From contig JACKEL010000004.1 of assembly GCA_020632975.1 (NCBI GenBank), positions 391,568 to 455,567 on the forward strand: 64,000 bases of DNA, written 5' to 3'. Shown piece after piece: positions 40,767 through 50,154 of the stretch. Numbering within the stretch: position 1 is the stretch's first letter; the number at the start of each line of letters is the position of its first letter. The stretch comes from Myxococcales bacterium (GTDB lineage Bacteria; Myxococcota_C; UBA6777). The notes below the pieces were generated by a model. The model searched no databases. It saw only the letters and a list, made by a program, of their open reading frames with translations, and had not been told where the DNA came from. Made by a program: the position numbers and the translations under genes.

Positions 40767-43700
40767 ATGCCGCGGATTGATCGGCCCAATGTACCCGTTC
40801 CACAAAGATCCTCATCGTCGCTAGACAACAACGAGAAGCTAGGACGTCTTTTGGATGCTGATCCGCAGATCAAGACCCACCAAGACTTGATCAATCACCT
40901 GTACGCAAAGGGCGATGGTTCGTGGGATGGCGCGAGCAAAGCTGCTCGTGACCTTGGCATCAACATGAATGACCTGCTCGGCAATCGCCAAGCGACCTTA
41001 GCGCGCAACACTCCCGCGGCTTCGAACCCTACGAACACGACCTCGAATAGCCCCTTGGCACCGTCGTCTTCGCCTCGACCCGTCAACCGCTTTGAGGCGC
41101 CCTCGACCAATCACGACACGCTGCTTGGGCGCAACACGCCGCCATCTTCCACCACAAACAATCTCTCGACCACAAGCCCCAGTCGCAATGTCCGCGCCTT
41201 GGCTTTGGAAAGTCTCGCACAGCCCACGGTCACCAGTCTTCGTGACGCAGCAGTCTCGACGGTTTCGGGGCTTCAGTCTGTCAGTCAAAATCTGACGGGT
41301 GGTGTCTCTCCTGATCCGCTTTCTTTGGTTGGACAGATGAAGGATGGAAACATCCAGATGTCCGTGCCTTTGACCAAAGAGATGATCAACAGCGGGGCGA
41401 TTAAGCTCGGCAACAACGCACGTGCGGATGTCTCGTTTGTCGTAAAAGACGGAAAGATCGACTTTTCCCAAACACGCGTCGATCTGAAAGATGTGAAAGC
41501 ACTTGGGCTCGTGAAAGTGAAAGGTTTGGAGATCGATCGCAATGGCAAGTTGCGCGCTGACACGATCTTTAAGCCCAATATCACGAAGCAATTGCTTGGT
41601 GCAGACCGCGTTCCACAAACGATGGAAGGTCTCTCCCAAGTCCTGCAAACGAAGATGGCCCAAACGCCCCCCAACGCCAATGGGATCTCTTTGCCCGACA
41701 ACATCCAAGTCAACGCACAGAACGTCTCTTTGCGTACAGATCGACCGATCTCTTTGGGAGGTGGAAACCTCATCGACCTGAAAGAAGGGACGCGCGTCAA
41801 CATCCAAGGTAGCTTGAGTCATGCAGTGATCGAAGGCCGCGGTGGGATCGACCAGTTGAAGCTGCAAGGAAATGGTTCGCAGCTAGATATGGGTCCTGGA
41901 CAGGTGGCTTTCCGCGCGGACGTACAACGCAGCGCAGACGGGCAGATTCGTGCGGATCTTCAGTTGAATCAAGCGGATGTTTCGTTGCGTTCGCTTCAGC
42001 ACCAAGGTCGCGGAGAGCGATTGCAAGTTGAGGGGGCGGGCCTTCGTAATGGTCAAGTCCGCGCACAAATCAACATTGGTGCAGATGGAAAGCCCCAAGT
42101 GGGCGGCTTTAACGTGCAAGGTGAGTTGGCTGCAAACTCTGTTCAGTTGGAAAAAGAAGGCAAGGCTTCTTTGTCTGCTCGCGATCTTCGCGCAACCTTG
42201 AGCCTTTCCGAAGACGGTCGCCAAGTGAGCCAAGGCCCCGATAGCATCAGCCTGACGGGTGTGGATGCCACGGTGGATCGTATGAGTTTGCAAGGCGCCA
42301 ATGGCGATCAAGTTCAAGTGCAAGGCTCAATTGAAAATGCAAGCTTCGGTCAGGCCCGTCAGCCCGGCAGCAGCGCAGCACAGCCTTATGCAGATATCCC
42401 ACACTTCCAAGGGACTGTCAGCGGCAAAATACAGCGCCAACAAGATGGTCGCCTTGGTGAGATCTCGTTGAATGAAGCGACAGCTTCGGGCTCTTTGCGC
42501 ACAGATGGTCGCGGTGTGATCGCGGACGTTGAGTTGGGTCGCGTGGATACTTCGGTCAAGGATATCGCTGTCGCACATGGCGGAAACAGCGTGGATATCC
42601 GCGAAGGTTCGTTGACTGGAAAAGGCGGTGTCTCTCTTGGTCAAGATGGTTTGCGCGCAGATGCGGAAGGTCGCTTGCGTGGTGAGCTTCGTGACGGTCA
42701 GATCGGGCTTGGTGACTTGGGACGCGTGGATCTTGCGGATGGAACCAAAGCGGATCTTCAAGTGGATCGCGCCAAAGTGGGTCCCCAAGGGATTCAAGAT
42801 CTTTCTGCCCGTGGGACCGTGAATCTTGGCTTGGACGATGGACGCATCCGTCTAAATGGCCTTGGTGAAGTGGACATCGCAAGCGGCACCAAAGCCGATA
42901 TCGAGGTGCTTTCCTCTACCTTGGGGCCCAACCTGAAAGAAGGTAGCTTCTCTGCACGCGGTCGTATCCAAGGTGGTTTGGACAATGGTAGCTTGAAGAT
43001 CGGGGACGCTGCGAGCGTTGATCTTCGCGGTACACGCTTTGATTTGGACCTCAAGAGTATCGAAAAAGGTTCCTCGGATGCGCTGCCTTCGCTGCGCGGG
43101 GATATGAAGCTCGAAACCGAGCTTGAAGTGGGTCTGAAACAAGCGCTGCGTACGCGCCTCGGTGATGCGGCGGTCAAAGATGTCGAAGGCCGCGTAGCGT
43201 TGGACCTCAAAGACGTTCAAGTCGATGGTCAAGGCCGCGTGAACGTCGAGCACGCAGGCGTGCAGTTGGATGCCAAGATCGGTGAGATCTCTGGGAAGAT
43301 CAACCTCGATCCGCAAGCGCTTCGTCCTGCGGCGGGTGGGACTTCTGCGACGACGGATCTCGGCCAAGTCGCGAAACTCGACGCATCCAAGCCTGTGATC
43401 GATCAGCCCCTTGCCATCGACCCGATGTCGATCGCCAAGCGTATCCAAAATGGTGATGTGGATGTCGAGCTTCCCATCCAAGAAGCGGGCATTGAAGACG
43501 CTGCCAAGATCCTTGGACTGAAGACTTTGGATGTTGCGCCTGGCACCAAACTGATCGCCAAGCTGCACGTCGAAGATGGTCGTATCAACTACGAAAAAAG
43601 CAGCATCCGCCTCAACAAGCCGATCGAAGCGCTTGGTATGTTCGACCTCAACCTCCCGCGCATCAACAAAGATGGCAAGGTCGTGGTGGGCGTGATGGGC

Positions 43701-45080
43701 AAAGATATCAACATCACCAAGTGGGTGTTGGGCCAAGATCGACTCCCCAGCCGCGTGTCCAACTTCGTTGATGAGGCTTCTACATGGCAAAAGTCCTCTA
43801 GTGGCGGGCCTGTCGATATCCAAAAAACACTTGATTCAGCGGGACGCTTTGCCTCGTTGGGTGGGTTGAGCTTCAAGGCCCAAGGAGTCTCTTTGGCGCC
43901 TGGTCGTCTTCAGATCGGTGACAACGATTACATCGAGCTTGATGGTTCAAACCGCGTTGATATCCAAGGGAACGCACAGAATGTCTCGATCAAAGGCGAG
44001 CTCCCTGCGGACAAGACCTTTATCGATGTGGGCGGTAGCCGCTTGGATATCGCAGAAGGTCGCGTACAGTTCGAAGCCAATGTCAAAACAGGCCTCTCTC
44101 GTACTGGCCGATTGGACGGGGACTCTGAGATCGATGTGCGCTTGAATATCCCCAAAGCGACCGTGAATGAGTTGTACCACGAGCGCGACAATGGTGATCG
44201 TTTCCACCTTCAGTCAGGCGAGATTCAAGACGCAAGCCTGCACATGCAACATCGTTTTCATGTCCAAAACGACGGAAGCATCAAGTCCGATCAGCCGCCT
44301 CAGTTGGATCTGTCTGTGGGCCGTTTTGCTGGCAAGTTGGGAGACAGCCAAATCACGTTGCGCAATCCTGATGGCACACCCGCAACGATGACGCTCCAAG
44401 GGGCTGAAGCTTCGGGGACGCTGAGCGCAAACGCCGATGGGATCGCCGCTTCGCTGGATCTTGCCTCTGTGCAAGCCTCTTTGCGCGACCTCGACTTGGA
44501 TGCTGCTGGACAAAAGATCGTGGACTTGGATGGAAACCTCAGTGGGAAGGGGCGTCTCAGCCTCGATCCTCGCGGTGGTTTCTCCTTGGATGGCGACTTC
44601 CAATTGGACGGAAAAGTACAAGATGCTCGCATCCAGATGGGCAACGATATGGATCTGGACTTGAGCGCAAACAGCCAAGCTTCCATCGCTTTGCGCAAGT
44701 TGGGCTTTGGTCCACAAGGGCTGCGTTTGGATGGCGACCTGACCGTGGATGCGGGCTTGGATCGCGGGATGATGCAAGTCGGGGATCGGCCTCCCTTGCG
44801 CTTTGATCGAGGCTCGAACCTGCGGATGTCCACGACCCTCAAACACGATGAGTTGGGGCCCTCCATGACGTTGAATGGTCATCTTCAAGCAAAGCTTGCT
44901 CCCGGCCAAAGCCTCGGAGCTGTTGAGACTTCGAGAGGTACACTTGAAGCGAGCCTAGATGGTGGTACAGCGGATATCAACCTTGGCGATATCACTTTGC
45001 AACCTGATGGGGCCTACAAGATCAAAGATCCTTCGATTGCTTTGCGGCTCGACTTGGGCAAACTTGCCTTCCACCAATAA
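40767..45080 (+). CDS. Giant repetitive protein with an internally duplicated module
   Basis: A 1437-residue protein without signal peptide or transmembrane segment. Residues 1-70 hold a small helical region (LINHLYAKGDGSWDGASKAA), and 75-150 a Thr/Ser/Pro/Asn-rich linker. The rest is rich in Gly, Asp and Leu with short beta-like periodicity (for example VDLADGTKADLQVDRAKVG), reminiscent of AsmA/TamB or beta-helical proteins. A module at about 182-391 (VGQMKDGNIQMSVPL ... GADRVP ... LDMGPGQVAFRADV) recurs at about 882-1110 (AKRIQNGDVDVELPI ... GQDRLP ... LDIAEGRVQFEANV), each followed by different lengths of repeat. AAGGAG precedes the ATG. It stands alone between a flavoprotein and an orphan gene. 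No function is known; a secreted or surface effector without a classical signal is one guess. Confidence 0.7.
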   Translation: MPRIDRPNVPVPQRSSSSLDNNEKLGRLLDADPQIKTHQDLINHLYAKGDGSWDGASKAARDLGINMNDLLGNRQATLARNTPAASNPTNTTSNSPLAPSSSPRPVNRFEAPSTNHDTLLGRNTPPSSTTNNLSTTSPSRNVRALALESLAQPTVTSLRDAAVSTVSGLQSVSQNLTGGVSPDPLSLVGQMKDGNIQMSVPLTKEMINSGAIKLGNNARADVSFVVKDGKIDFSQTRVDLKDVKALGLVKVKGLEIDRNGKLRADTIFKPNITKQLLGADRVPQTMEGLSQVLQTKMAQTPPNANGISLPDNIQVNAQNVSLRTDRPISLGGGNLIDLKEGTRVNIQGSLSHAVIEGRGGIDQLKLQGNGSQLDMGPGQVAFRADVQRSADGQIRADLQLNQADVSLRSLQHQGRGERLQVEGAGLRNGQVRAQINIGADGKPQVGGFNVQGELAANSVQLEKEGKASLSARDLRATLSLSEDGRQVSQGPDSISLTGVDATVDRMSLQGANGDQVQVQGSIENASFGQARQPGSSAAQPYADIPHFQGTVSGKIQRQQDGRLGEISLNEATASGSLRTDGRGVIADVELGRVDTSVKDIAVAHGGNSVDIREGSLTGKGGVSLGQDGLRADAEGRLRGELRDGQIGLGDLGRVDLADGTKADLQVDRAKVGPQGIQDLSARGTVNLGLDDGRIRLNGLGEVDIASGTKADIEVLSSTLGPNLKEGSFSARGRIQGGLDNGSLKIGDAASVDLRGTRFDLDLKSIEKGSSDALPSLRGDMKLETELEVGLKQALRTRLGDAAVKDVEGRVALDLKDVQVDGQGRVNVEHAGVQLDAKIGEISGKINLDPQALRPAAGGTSATTDLGQVAKLDASKPVIDQPLAIDPMSIAKRIQNGDVDVELPIQEAGIEDAAKILGLKTLDVAPGTKLIAKLHVEDGRINYEKSSIRLNKPIEALGMFDLNLPRINKDGKVVVGVMGKDINITKWVLGQDRLPSRVSNFVDEASTWQKSSSGGPVDIQKTLDSAGRFASLGGLSFKAQGVSLAPGRLQIGDNDYIELDGSNRVDIQGNAQNVSIKGELPADKTFIDVGGSRLDIAEGRVQFEANVKTGLSRTGRLDGDSEIDVRLNIPKATVNELYHERDNGDRFHLQSGEIQDASLHMQHRFHVQNDGSIKSDQPPQLDLSVGRFAGKLGDSQITLRNPDGTPATMTLQGAEASGTLSANADGIAASLDLASVQASLRDLDLDAAGQKIVDLDGNLSGKGRLSLDPRGGFSLDGDFQLDGKVQDARIQMGNDMDLDLSANSQASIALRKLGFGPQGLRLDGDLTVDAGLDRGMMQVGDRPPLRFDRGSNLRMSTTLKHDELGPSMTLNGHLQAKLAPGQSLGAVETSRGTLEASLDGGTADINLGDITLQPDGAYKIKDPSIALRLDLGKLAFHQ

Positions 45081-45326
45081 GCCATCCTTTACACGCCTCC
45101 GACTTCTTCCCCCTCCGGCTTCTCTCTCTTTCTTTTCTTTTTCTGATGATGACTTGCCAAGACCGCACTTGTTTTGTTTGTGATGAAGCCATCCAAACGG
45201 ACGGGGGTGCCTTGACCTTTTGAGGATTTCTCTCCATCCATAGAGGCATCTTTTGAGAAGGTCTTTGTGCGCAAAGACACGTCGAACCCTGCCCAAAGTG
45301 CCCTTTGTGCGGGGCTGGAGGAAGAG

Positions 45327-46076
45327 ATGGCGATGCAAGATGTTTTGGACTTGTTACGCGACAGTCCGCTCGATACGAGCTTTGTTTTGCGTTTGGGGGA
45401 GATCCCTGCGCCCTTGCTCCATCTCTTTGCTTGTGACTGTGCAGAGCGTGTCTTTCGTTTTCCTCGGGCCTTGGGGGGATTTCCTGAGCTGCCTTTGCGT
45501 CAGCTTTTGCAGGCCAAGCGAGCTTGGATTGATCGACAAGTCAGCACAGAACGCCTCCAAGAACATCTCGATGCAACGATGCTTTTGGCATCTGAACCGA
45601 CAGATGCGGTGTGGGCGATTCTGCGGGCGTCTTCGCTAGACCCCATGCAAGCGGCGCTTCAGGCATCTCAAAAGGCGGCGTGGTCTTGTTTTGAGCGCAT
45701 CTTTGATGAAGAGTTGGCGCAGACAGAACAACGCTTTCGCTCCAACTCTGTGATCGCCCCATTGTTTGGGGATGCTCCTGTGGGGGCAGCGCTGCGTTTT
45801 TTGGGAGAGGCGATCTTTTCACCGCGCCGTGCTGCGGAGCGTGTGTTGACGGGCGTTCGCAACGAGATGGTTGAGGTGGTCGATGACTTTCAGCTTTCCT
45901 TTGCTTCGAGGAAACAAGAAGCCGCGTGGCAACGTGCCCATCTCATCGAGATCTTAGAAGATTATCAGGCAAAACGCGCCCGTTTGTTGGGGCTTCTCTA
46001 TCAGCGGGCTTTGGAAAAAGACGATACGATCCGCCGTTTACGTGGGCTTTTGGAGGCCCCTTTGTTTGGCGGCTAG
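45327..46076 (+). CDS. Hypothetical cytoplasmic protein
   Basis: A 249-residue, mostly helical protein, with no signal peptide, transmembrane segment or recognised domain. It contains FACDCAERVFRFPRALGG near 35 and a helical C-terminus (AAWQRAHLIEILEDYQAKRARLLGLLYQRALEKDDTI split over about 205-240). The ATG at 45327 follows CTGGAGGAAGAG. It ends 24 nt before the DUF1244 gene, so both are probably one transcript. Not recognised. Confidence 0.65.
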   Translation: MAMQDVLDLLRDSPLDTSFVLRLGEIPAPLLHLFACDCAERVFRFPRALGGFPELPLRQLLQAKRAWIDRQVSTERLQEHLDATMLLASEPTDAVWAILRASSLDPMQAALQASQKAAWSCFERIFDEELAQTEQRFRSNSVIAPLFGDAPVGAALRFLGEAIFSPRRAAERVLTGVRNEMVEVVDDFQLSFASRKQEAAWQRAHLIEILEDYQAKRARLLGLLYQRALEKDDTIRRLRGLLEAPLFGG

Positions 46077-46100
46077 CTTTAGGAAAAAGGAGATCCTTGG

Positions 46101-46400
46101 ATGAAAGAGCTCGATCAACAGGCTGTGGAAGCCGCTGCTTTTCGCCGTCTTGTCGCGCATCTGCAAGAGCGCACGGATGTACAAAATATCGATTTGATGA
46201 ATCTTGCGGGCTTTTGTCGTAATTGTCTTGCGAAGTGGTATCGTGCCGCCGCTGAAGATCAGGGACACCCGATGGATTTGGAAGAGGCGCGTCTTGCGGT
46301 TTATGGGATGCCTTACAGTGAATGGAAAGAGAAGTTTCAAACGCCCGCATCGCCCGAGCAGTTGACCTCTTTTGAAAAGAACAAGCCCAAAGAAGACTGA
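46101..46400 (+). CDS. DUF1244 family protein
   Basis: A 99-residue protein. Its core FRRLVAHLQERTDVQNIDL-MNLAGFCRNCLAKWY, and the following YGMPYSEWKEKFQ, match the small proteobacterial DUF1244 family. Two cysteines in CRNC could bind metal. Function not established. AAAAAGGAGATCCTTGG precedes the ATG. It follows the orphan gene at 45327. Confidence 0.85.
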   Translation: MKELDQQAVEAAAFRRLVAHLQERTDVQNIDLMNLAGFCRNCLAKWYRAAAEDQGHPMDLEEARLAVYGMPYSEWKEKFQTPASPEQLTSFEKNKPKED

Positions 46401-46440
46401 GCCTTTGTGGGAAGGGAGAGGGGGGAGGTTTGTCGTTGGA

Positions 46441-47553
46441 TCAGCCCGCGGCTGTGTAGGTCATGGCTTCTTTGACGCGGGCGCGGGCGATCTCATTGGC
46501 GGCATCGCGGGGGGTGATGCCTTTTTCTTTGGAGGCTCGAAGAACGGCTTGGGTGTTGGCGCGGATCTTCTCTTCGATGGTGGAAAAGGCCTGTCCTTGG
46601 GTGCCGCCGTGGTACTCCACAGCAGCGCAGATCACACCACCTGCATTCGCGATGAAGTCAGGAACACAAACGATCCCTCGTTCGTGAAGGATCTTTTCAG
46701 CTTCGAGTGTTGCGGGGATGTTGGCGCCTTGAAGGATCAGACGTGTGTTCATCTTGTGCGCAGCTTCCGTGGTGATCACATCGGGTCGAGCGGCGGGGAT
46801 CCAGATGTCGCAGTCGAGGAAAAGCAGTTCATCGCGGGGGATGGGGGTTCCTTGTTCAAATGCTGCGACGCTTTTCCCTTGCTCTTTGGTGAACTTGCGC
46901 AGCGCCTCTACATCCAGTCCTGCAGGGTTGGTGATCGCTCCATTTACATCTGAAGCACCCACCAAGATCGCACCGCGTTCCGCGAGAAAGTGCGCGGCAT
47001 GTTGGCCCACAGCACCAAATCCTTGGATGGCCACGCGTGCCCCTTTGAGGTCGATCTCTGCGTACTCTTGGGCCACTTCGCCTGCGATGGCGAGTCCAAA
47101 TCCTGTCGCGCCAATCACATCAAGCGGAATCCCACCCACGACCAAGGGCAAACCGACGGAACGGCCGATCTCATCGCGAAGATAGGCCATGCAGGTTTCA
47201 TCTGTTCCCATGTCAGGGCCTGGGATGTAATCGACCAAAGTCTCGATTGCACGGCCAAATGCGCGGATTAGGGCTTCTTTCTCTTGGGCAGGCATCGTGG
47301 GATCTGCGACGATTCCAGCTTTTCCGCCACCATGCGCGAGGCCCGCTGCGGCATTTTTGAGGGTCATCGCACGAGCAAGGCGCACGACTTCTTGGATACT
47401 CACATCAGGAGCCATCCGAATCCCCCCGATAGAAGGGCCACTGGACACGTTATCTACCACGACAAATGCGCGAAGTTGGATGCGGGGATCGTAGATCAGC
47501 AAGATCTTTGAGGGGCCGAGGTCATCTTGGTAGGTGGTCCAGATGGTTTCCAT
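46441..47553 (-). CDS. Glu/Leu/Phe/Val-type amino acid dehydrogenase
   Basis: A 370-residue protein of leucine-dehydrogenase length. It has SIGGIRMAPDVSIQEVVRLARAMTLKNAAAGLAHGGGKAGI, with the catalytic Lys in GGGKAGI near residue 78, and the NAD-binding GFGAVGQHAAHFLAERGA near 185; IANAGGVICAAVEY near 300 is also typical. It deaminates a branched-chain or acidic amino acid to the 2-oxo acid with NAD. Leucine/valine is favoured over glutamate by length, but this is not decisive. The start at 47553 follows GAGAAGGAACAAGGAC. It is monocistronic. Confidence 0.88.
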   Translation of the reverse strand: METIWTTYQDDLGPSKILLIYDPRIQLRAFVVVDNVSSGPSIGGIRMAPDVSIQEVVRLARAMTLKNAAAGLAHGGGKAGIVADPTMPAQEKEALIRAFGRAIETLVDYIPGPDMGTDETCMAYLRDEIGRSVGLPLVVGGIPLDVIGATGFGLAIAGEVAQEYAEIDLKGARVAIQGFGAVGQHAAHFLAERGAILVGASDVNGAITNPAGLDVEALRKFTKEQGKSVAAFEQGTPIPRDELLFLDCDIWIPAARPDVITTEAAHKMNTRLILQGANIPATLEAEKILHERGIVCVPDFIANAGGVICAAVEYHGGTQGQAFSTIEEKIRANTQAVLRASKEKGITPRDAANEIARARVKEAMTYTAAG

Positions 47554-47866
47554 GTCCTTGTTCCTTCTCGTTCGGTGGGATGAAGAGTGAGGCTTGGGTG
47601 TCTTCTTGATGGATGCAGAACCAGCCCCAAGGCTGTCGCTTGTTGCGGTATCTTGCCACAAAACGGGGCGTGCCTTGGGAGGCTTGCATCAAACATCTTC
47701 TTGATGTTCATCAAGAAAAGGCGAAGGACGAGGAGAAGAGGTCACGATCGACACGTAGAAGAGGTGAGCGTGGAGAGGCCGTGATCGACGGGTAGAAGGA
47801 GGGCAGAGAGTGGGGCAAACGAAGAGGGCGAAGAGTGGGGCTGGGGGAAAACGAAGAGGGCGGTAT
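47554..47866. other. 313-bp gap with short GA-rich repeats
   Basis: No gene was recognised. Near 47800-47865 the motif AACGAAGAGGGCG occurs twice within a GA-rich run. The upstream promoter of the amino acid dehydrogenase must lie at its left part, but no clear hexamers were seen. Confidence 0.3.
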
Positions 47867-48496
47867 TTAGGGTTGTTTGCGGACGCAGACCGTACCCACA
47901 AACTGGATCGAGAGGCACTGTGGAAGATTGGGGCCACAGTCCGAATCTGTGGTGCACTCGTCGGAGCAATAGAAGCTGGCTTCGTTTCCTTCGATGCAAA
48001 GGGCGCTTTCGCAGTCGTTACCACTTGTGCAGGTATCTACGCCATTTTTGCCCGTTCCGCGTGTCCCAACTTTGCAGAAACAACCTGTTTGCTCGTCACA
48101 CTCGCAACGTTCGTTGGCGGGACAGTCTTTGTTGAAGCCACAAGAGGTATTGCTGCTTTCCGCGACGATCTCGGGCGCAGCTTCGGGCGTGCTTTCTTGG
48201 GGCGTCGCTTCAGGGCTGGACTCACCTGCATCGGAGGTGTTTTCTGCGACTTTTTCAGCGGTGGTTTCGGCGCTAGGCTCAGCACTGGGTTCAACGCTAG
48301 CCTCTGCGACTTTTTCTCCGTCAGGGGAGGTCGCTTCTTGGTTGGTCTCGCTGTTGGTCTTTTCTTGGGCTTGTTCTGCGGTGGTTTCGGTTTTGCTGCC
48401 TTCTTGCGTGGACTGAGAAGGGCAACCTGTGGTGTGAATTACGAAAAAAAGTCCGAGAAAAACAAAGAAAAAAGGATAGAAAGTACGCGATTTCAT
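47867..48496 (-). CDS. Cys-rich lipoprotein with Thr/Glu/Pro-rich linker
   Basis: A 209-residue protein. It has a lipoprotein signal (FVFLGLFFVIHTTGC, Cys near 25), a long Glu/Ala/Thr/Ser linker with SAEPSAE-type repeats (about 27-120), and a C-terminal domain with about twelve cysteines (CGFNKDCPANERCECDEQ, CTSGNDCESALC, CSDECTTDSDC), like the small disulphide-rich modules common in myxobacterial surface proteins. It is probably attached to the outer membrane. The start at 48496 gives the best signal peptide. Function unknown; it lies beside the two heme-copper lipoproteins with similar linkers. Confidence 0.7.
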   Translation of the reverse strand: MKSRTFYPFFFVFLGLFFVIHTTGCPSQSTQEGSKTETTAEQAQEKTNSETNQEATSPDGEKVAEASVEPSAEPSAETTAEKVAENTSDAGESSPEATPQESTPEAAPEIVAESSNTSCGFNKDCPANERCECDEQTGCFCKVGTRGTGKNGVDTCTSGNDCESALCIEGNEASFYCSDECTTDSDCGPNLPQCLSIQFVGTVCVRKQP

Positions 48497-48640
48497 CTGA
48501 AAAAGATTCCTCTTGCTATAGTGTATGAGAAACAAATGCCAGCTCTATCGTAGGATAGGGCATTTATGATGATATGTTCGTGGGAGCGTGAAAGAAAGGG
48601 GAGAGGAGGGAAGGCAAGGAAAAAGAAGGGGAAAACAGGA

Positions 48641-50101
48641 TCAGGGAACAGAGTAGAAGTAGAAGTTGAGGCACATCTCGTCACCTGTTTTGTCGCCCCA
48701 ATGGATGCTTTGATCTGTGGGGTTGTCGTAGGTACAGGTGAGGTTGAGTTTGTCGCCAGCGGCCAGTTGGATCGGGGTTTTGAAGAAGAAGGTCTGTTGC
48801 CAGTTGTAGTCCCATCGGGGGATATCGATGAAACAACTGTTTTGACCATTTTTCAAAAGATCCGTGCGGAACTTTGCACCAAACTTGTGCATGTGTGGCA
48901 TCAAGCCCCACACACGGACGTTTGCGGGCGTTGTGAAAGTGTTCTTTTCTTCGTGGCCTTTGCTCTGGGCGGGGATGTTGAGGCTGAAGTCCGCTTGGAG
49001 CGTGAGTTGGAGCTGTACTTTGACGGGGGTTTTCGCAAACTCCAGACGGATGCGGCTTTGGTCTGCTTTGGGCGTGGGGAGGTTGCTGAGGTTGTAGTGG
49101 AGTTCCAAGACGAGGTGATCGCCCGCTTGCATGGGCATCCCAGTGTCTTGTGGGAAGTGGACGACGTCTGTTCCTGGAACCCAAACCCCGATCAATCCGC
49201 CTTGGGTCAAGCCACTTTGGTTAAAGAGTGCGCCTGTTGTGCAGGACCATTCTTTGGTGGGGTGTTGTTGCCCAAGGGTTTGTGCGTAGCTGCTGTTGAC
49301 GCGGTAGATCAAGACGTGGTGAACCATCTCTTTGACGCCAGGAAGGAATTGGAATCCAGTGAGTTCTTTGGCGCTGCCAGTTTGGGGGACGGCCATCTCA
49401 GTGAGGAAGCAGTGATAGTCGTCAGGGTTTTTTCCGCTGGGTGTGTGTGGGCTTTGGGCGCCGACTTCGACATCCACGTGCGAAAGCGTGTCTTGTTTGG
49501 GGGTGTACTGCGTCGCTTTTGCGGGATCACCTTCGAGTGTGCCACCATCCACCCATAGGGTGAGGGTCTTGATTTGCTCGTCCGTCAAGGCGATGGCGTG
49601 GTCAAACTCTGGGCAGTCTTTGCGGGTTGAGGGCATCCAAGGGGGCATACGACGATTTTCCACGGACCACTTGATCAAAGAAGCTTTTCCTTTGGATTCT
49701 TCGTAGGTGGTCAAGGGGAAAGGAGCGATACCGCCCGTGGTATGGCACACTTGGCACTTTTGTTGGAGGATAGTTTGGGCTTGACCATAGTAAACGACTT
49801 TGCTGCTGTTTTCAGGGGTCGTTTCTGTGGGGTTGGGCTCAGGGCTTGTCTCAGCCACGGGTTCGGGTGTGGCTTCAGGGGTGGCTTCTGCGGAGCCATC
49901 AGGCTGGACGACGGCTTCTTGGGTTGGCTCAGGTGTGACTTCAGCGATGGATTCAACCGTCTTGTCCGAGATGGGCTCTTTGGTGGTCTCTGCGGTGCTT
50001 TCGTTGCTTGTGGGGGGGACACAGCCATAAAAGCTTTGACCGACCATCAAAGCACTCAGCGCCAAAGCACAGCAAAAGGAACGAAACCAAGGTCTTCTCA
50101 T
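48641..50101 (-). CDS. Lipoprotein fusing a cytochrome c motif to a PHM-like copper monooxygenase
   Basis: A 486-residue protein with lipobox SFYGC (Cys27), a Thr/Glu/Pro linker (30-100), a c-type heme site CQVCH (Cys116, Cys119, His120) in a short cytochrome-like domain, and a copper type II monooxygenase region. The latter conserves all PHM/DBM-type copper ligands: His261-His262 in MVHHVLIYR, His335 in LELHYN, His403-x-His405 in PHMHKFG, and Met476 in DEMCLNFY. Such enzymes hydroxylate C-H bonds with O2 using two copper centres; the fused heme may supply electrons. The substrate is unknown. Envelope location is inferred. It is one of a tandem pair with 50155-51615. Confidence 0.82.
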   Translation of the reverse strand: MRRPWFRSFCCALALSALMVGQSFYGCVPPTSNESTAETTKEPISDKTVESIAEVTPEPTQEAVVQPDGSAEATPEATPEPVAETSPEPNPTETTPENSSKVVYYGQAQTILQQKCQVCHTTGGIAPFPLTTYEESKGKASLIKWSVENRRMPPWMPSTRKDCPEFDHAIALTDEQIKTLTLWVDGGTLEGDPAKATQYTPKQDTLSHVDVEVGAQSPHTPSGKNPDDYHCFLTEMAVPQTGSAKELTGFQFLPGVKEMVHHVLIYRVNSSYAQTLGQQHPTKEWSCTTGALFNQSGLTQGGLIGVWVPGTDVVHFPQDTGMPMQAGDHLVLELHYNLSNLPTPKADQSRIRLEFAKTPVKVQLQLTLQADFSLNIPAQSKGHEEKNTFTTPANVRVWGLMPHMHKFGAKFRTDLLKNGQNSCFIDIPRWDYNWQQTFFFKTPIQLAAGDKLNLTCTYDNPTDQSIHWGDKTGDEMCLNFYFYSVP

Positions 50102-50154
50102 GAACTTTTCCTTTCCAAAACAGACGATTCTATGCGTTCTTCTGGCGTATCGCT

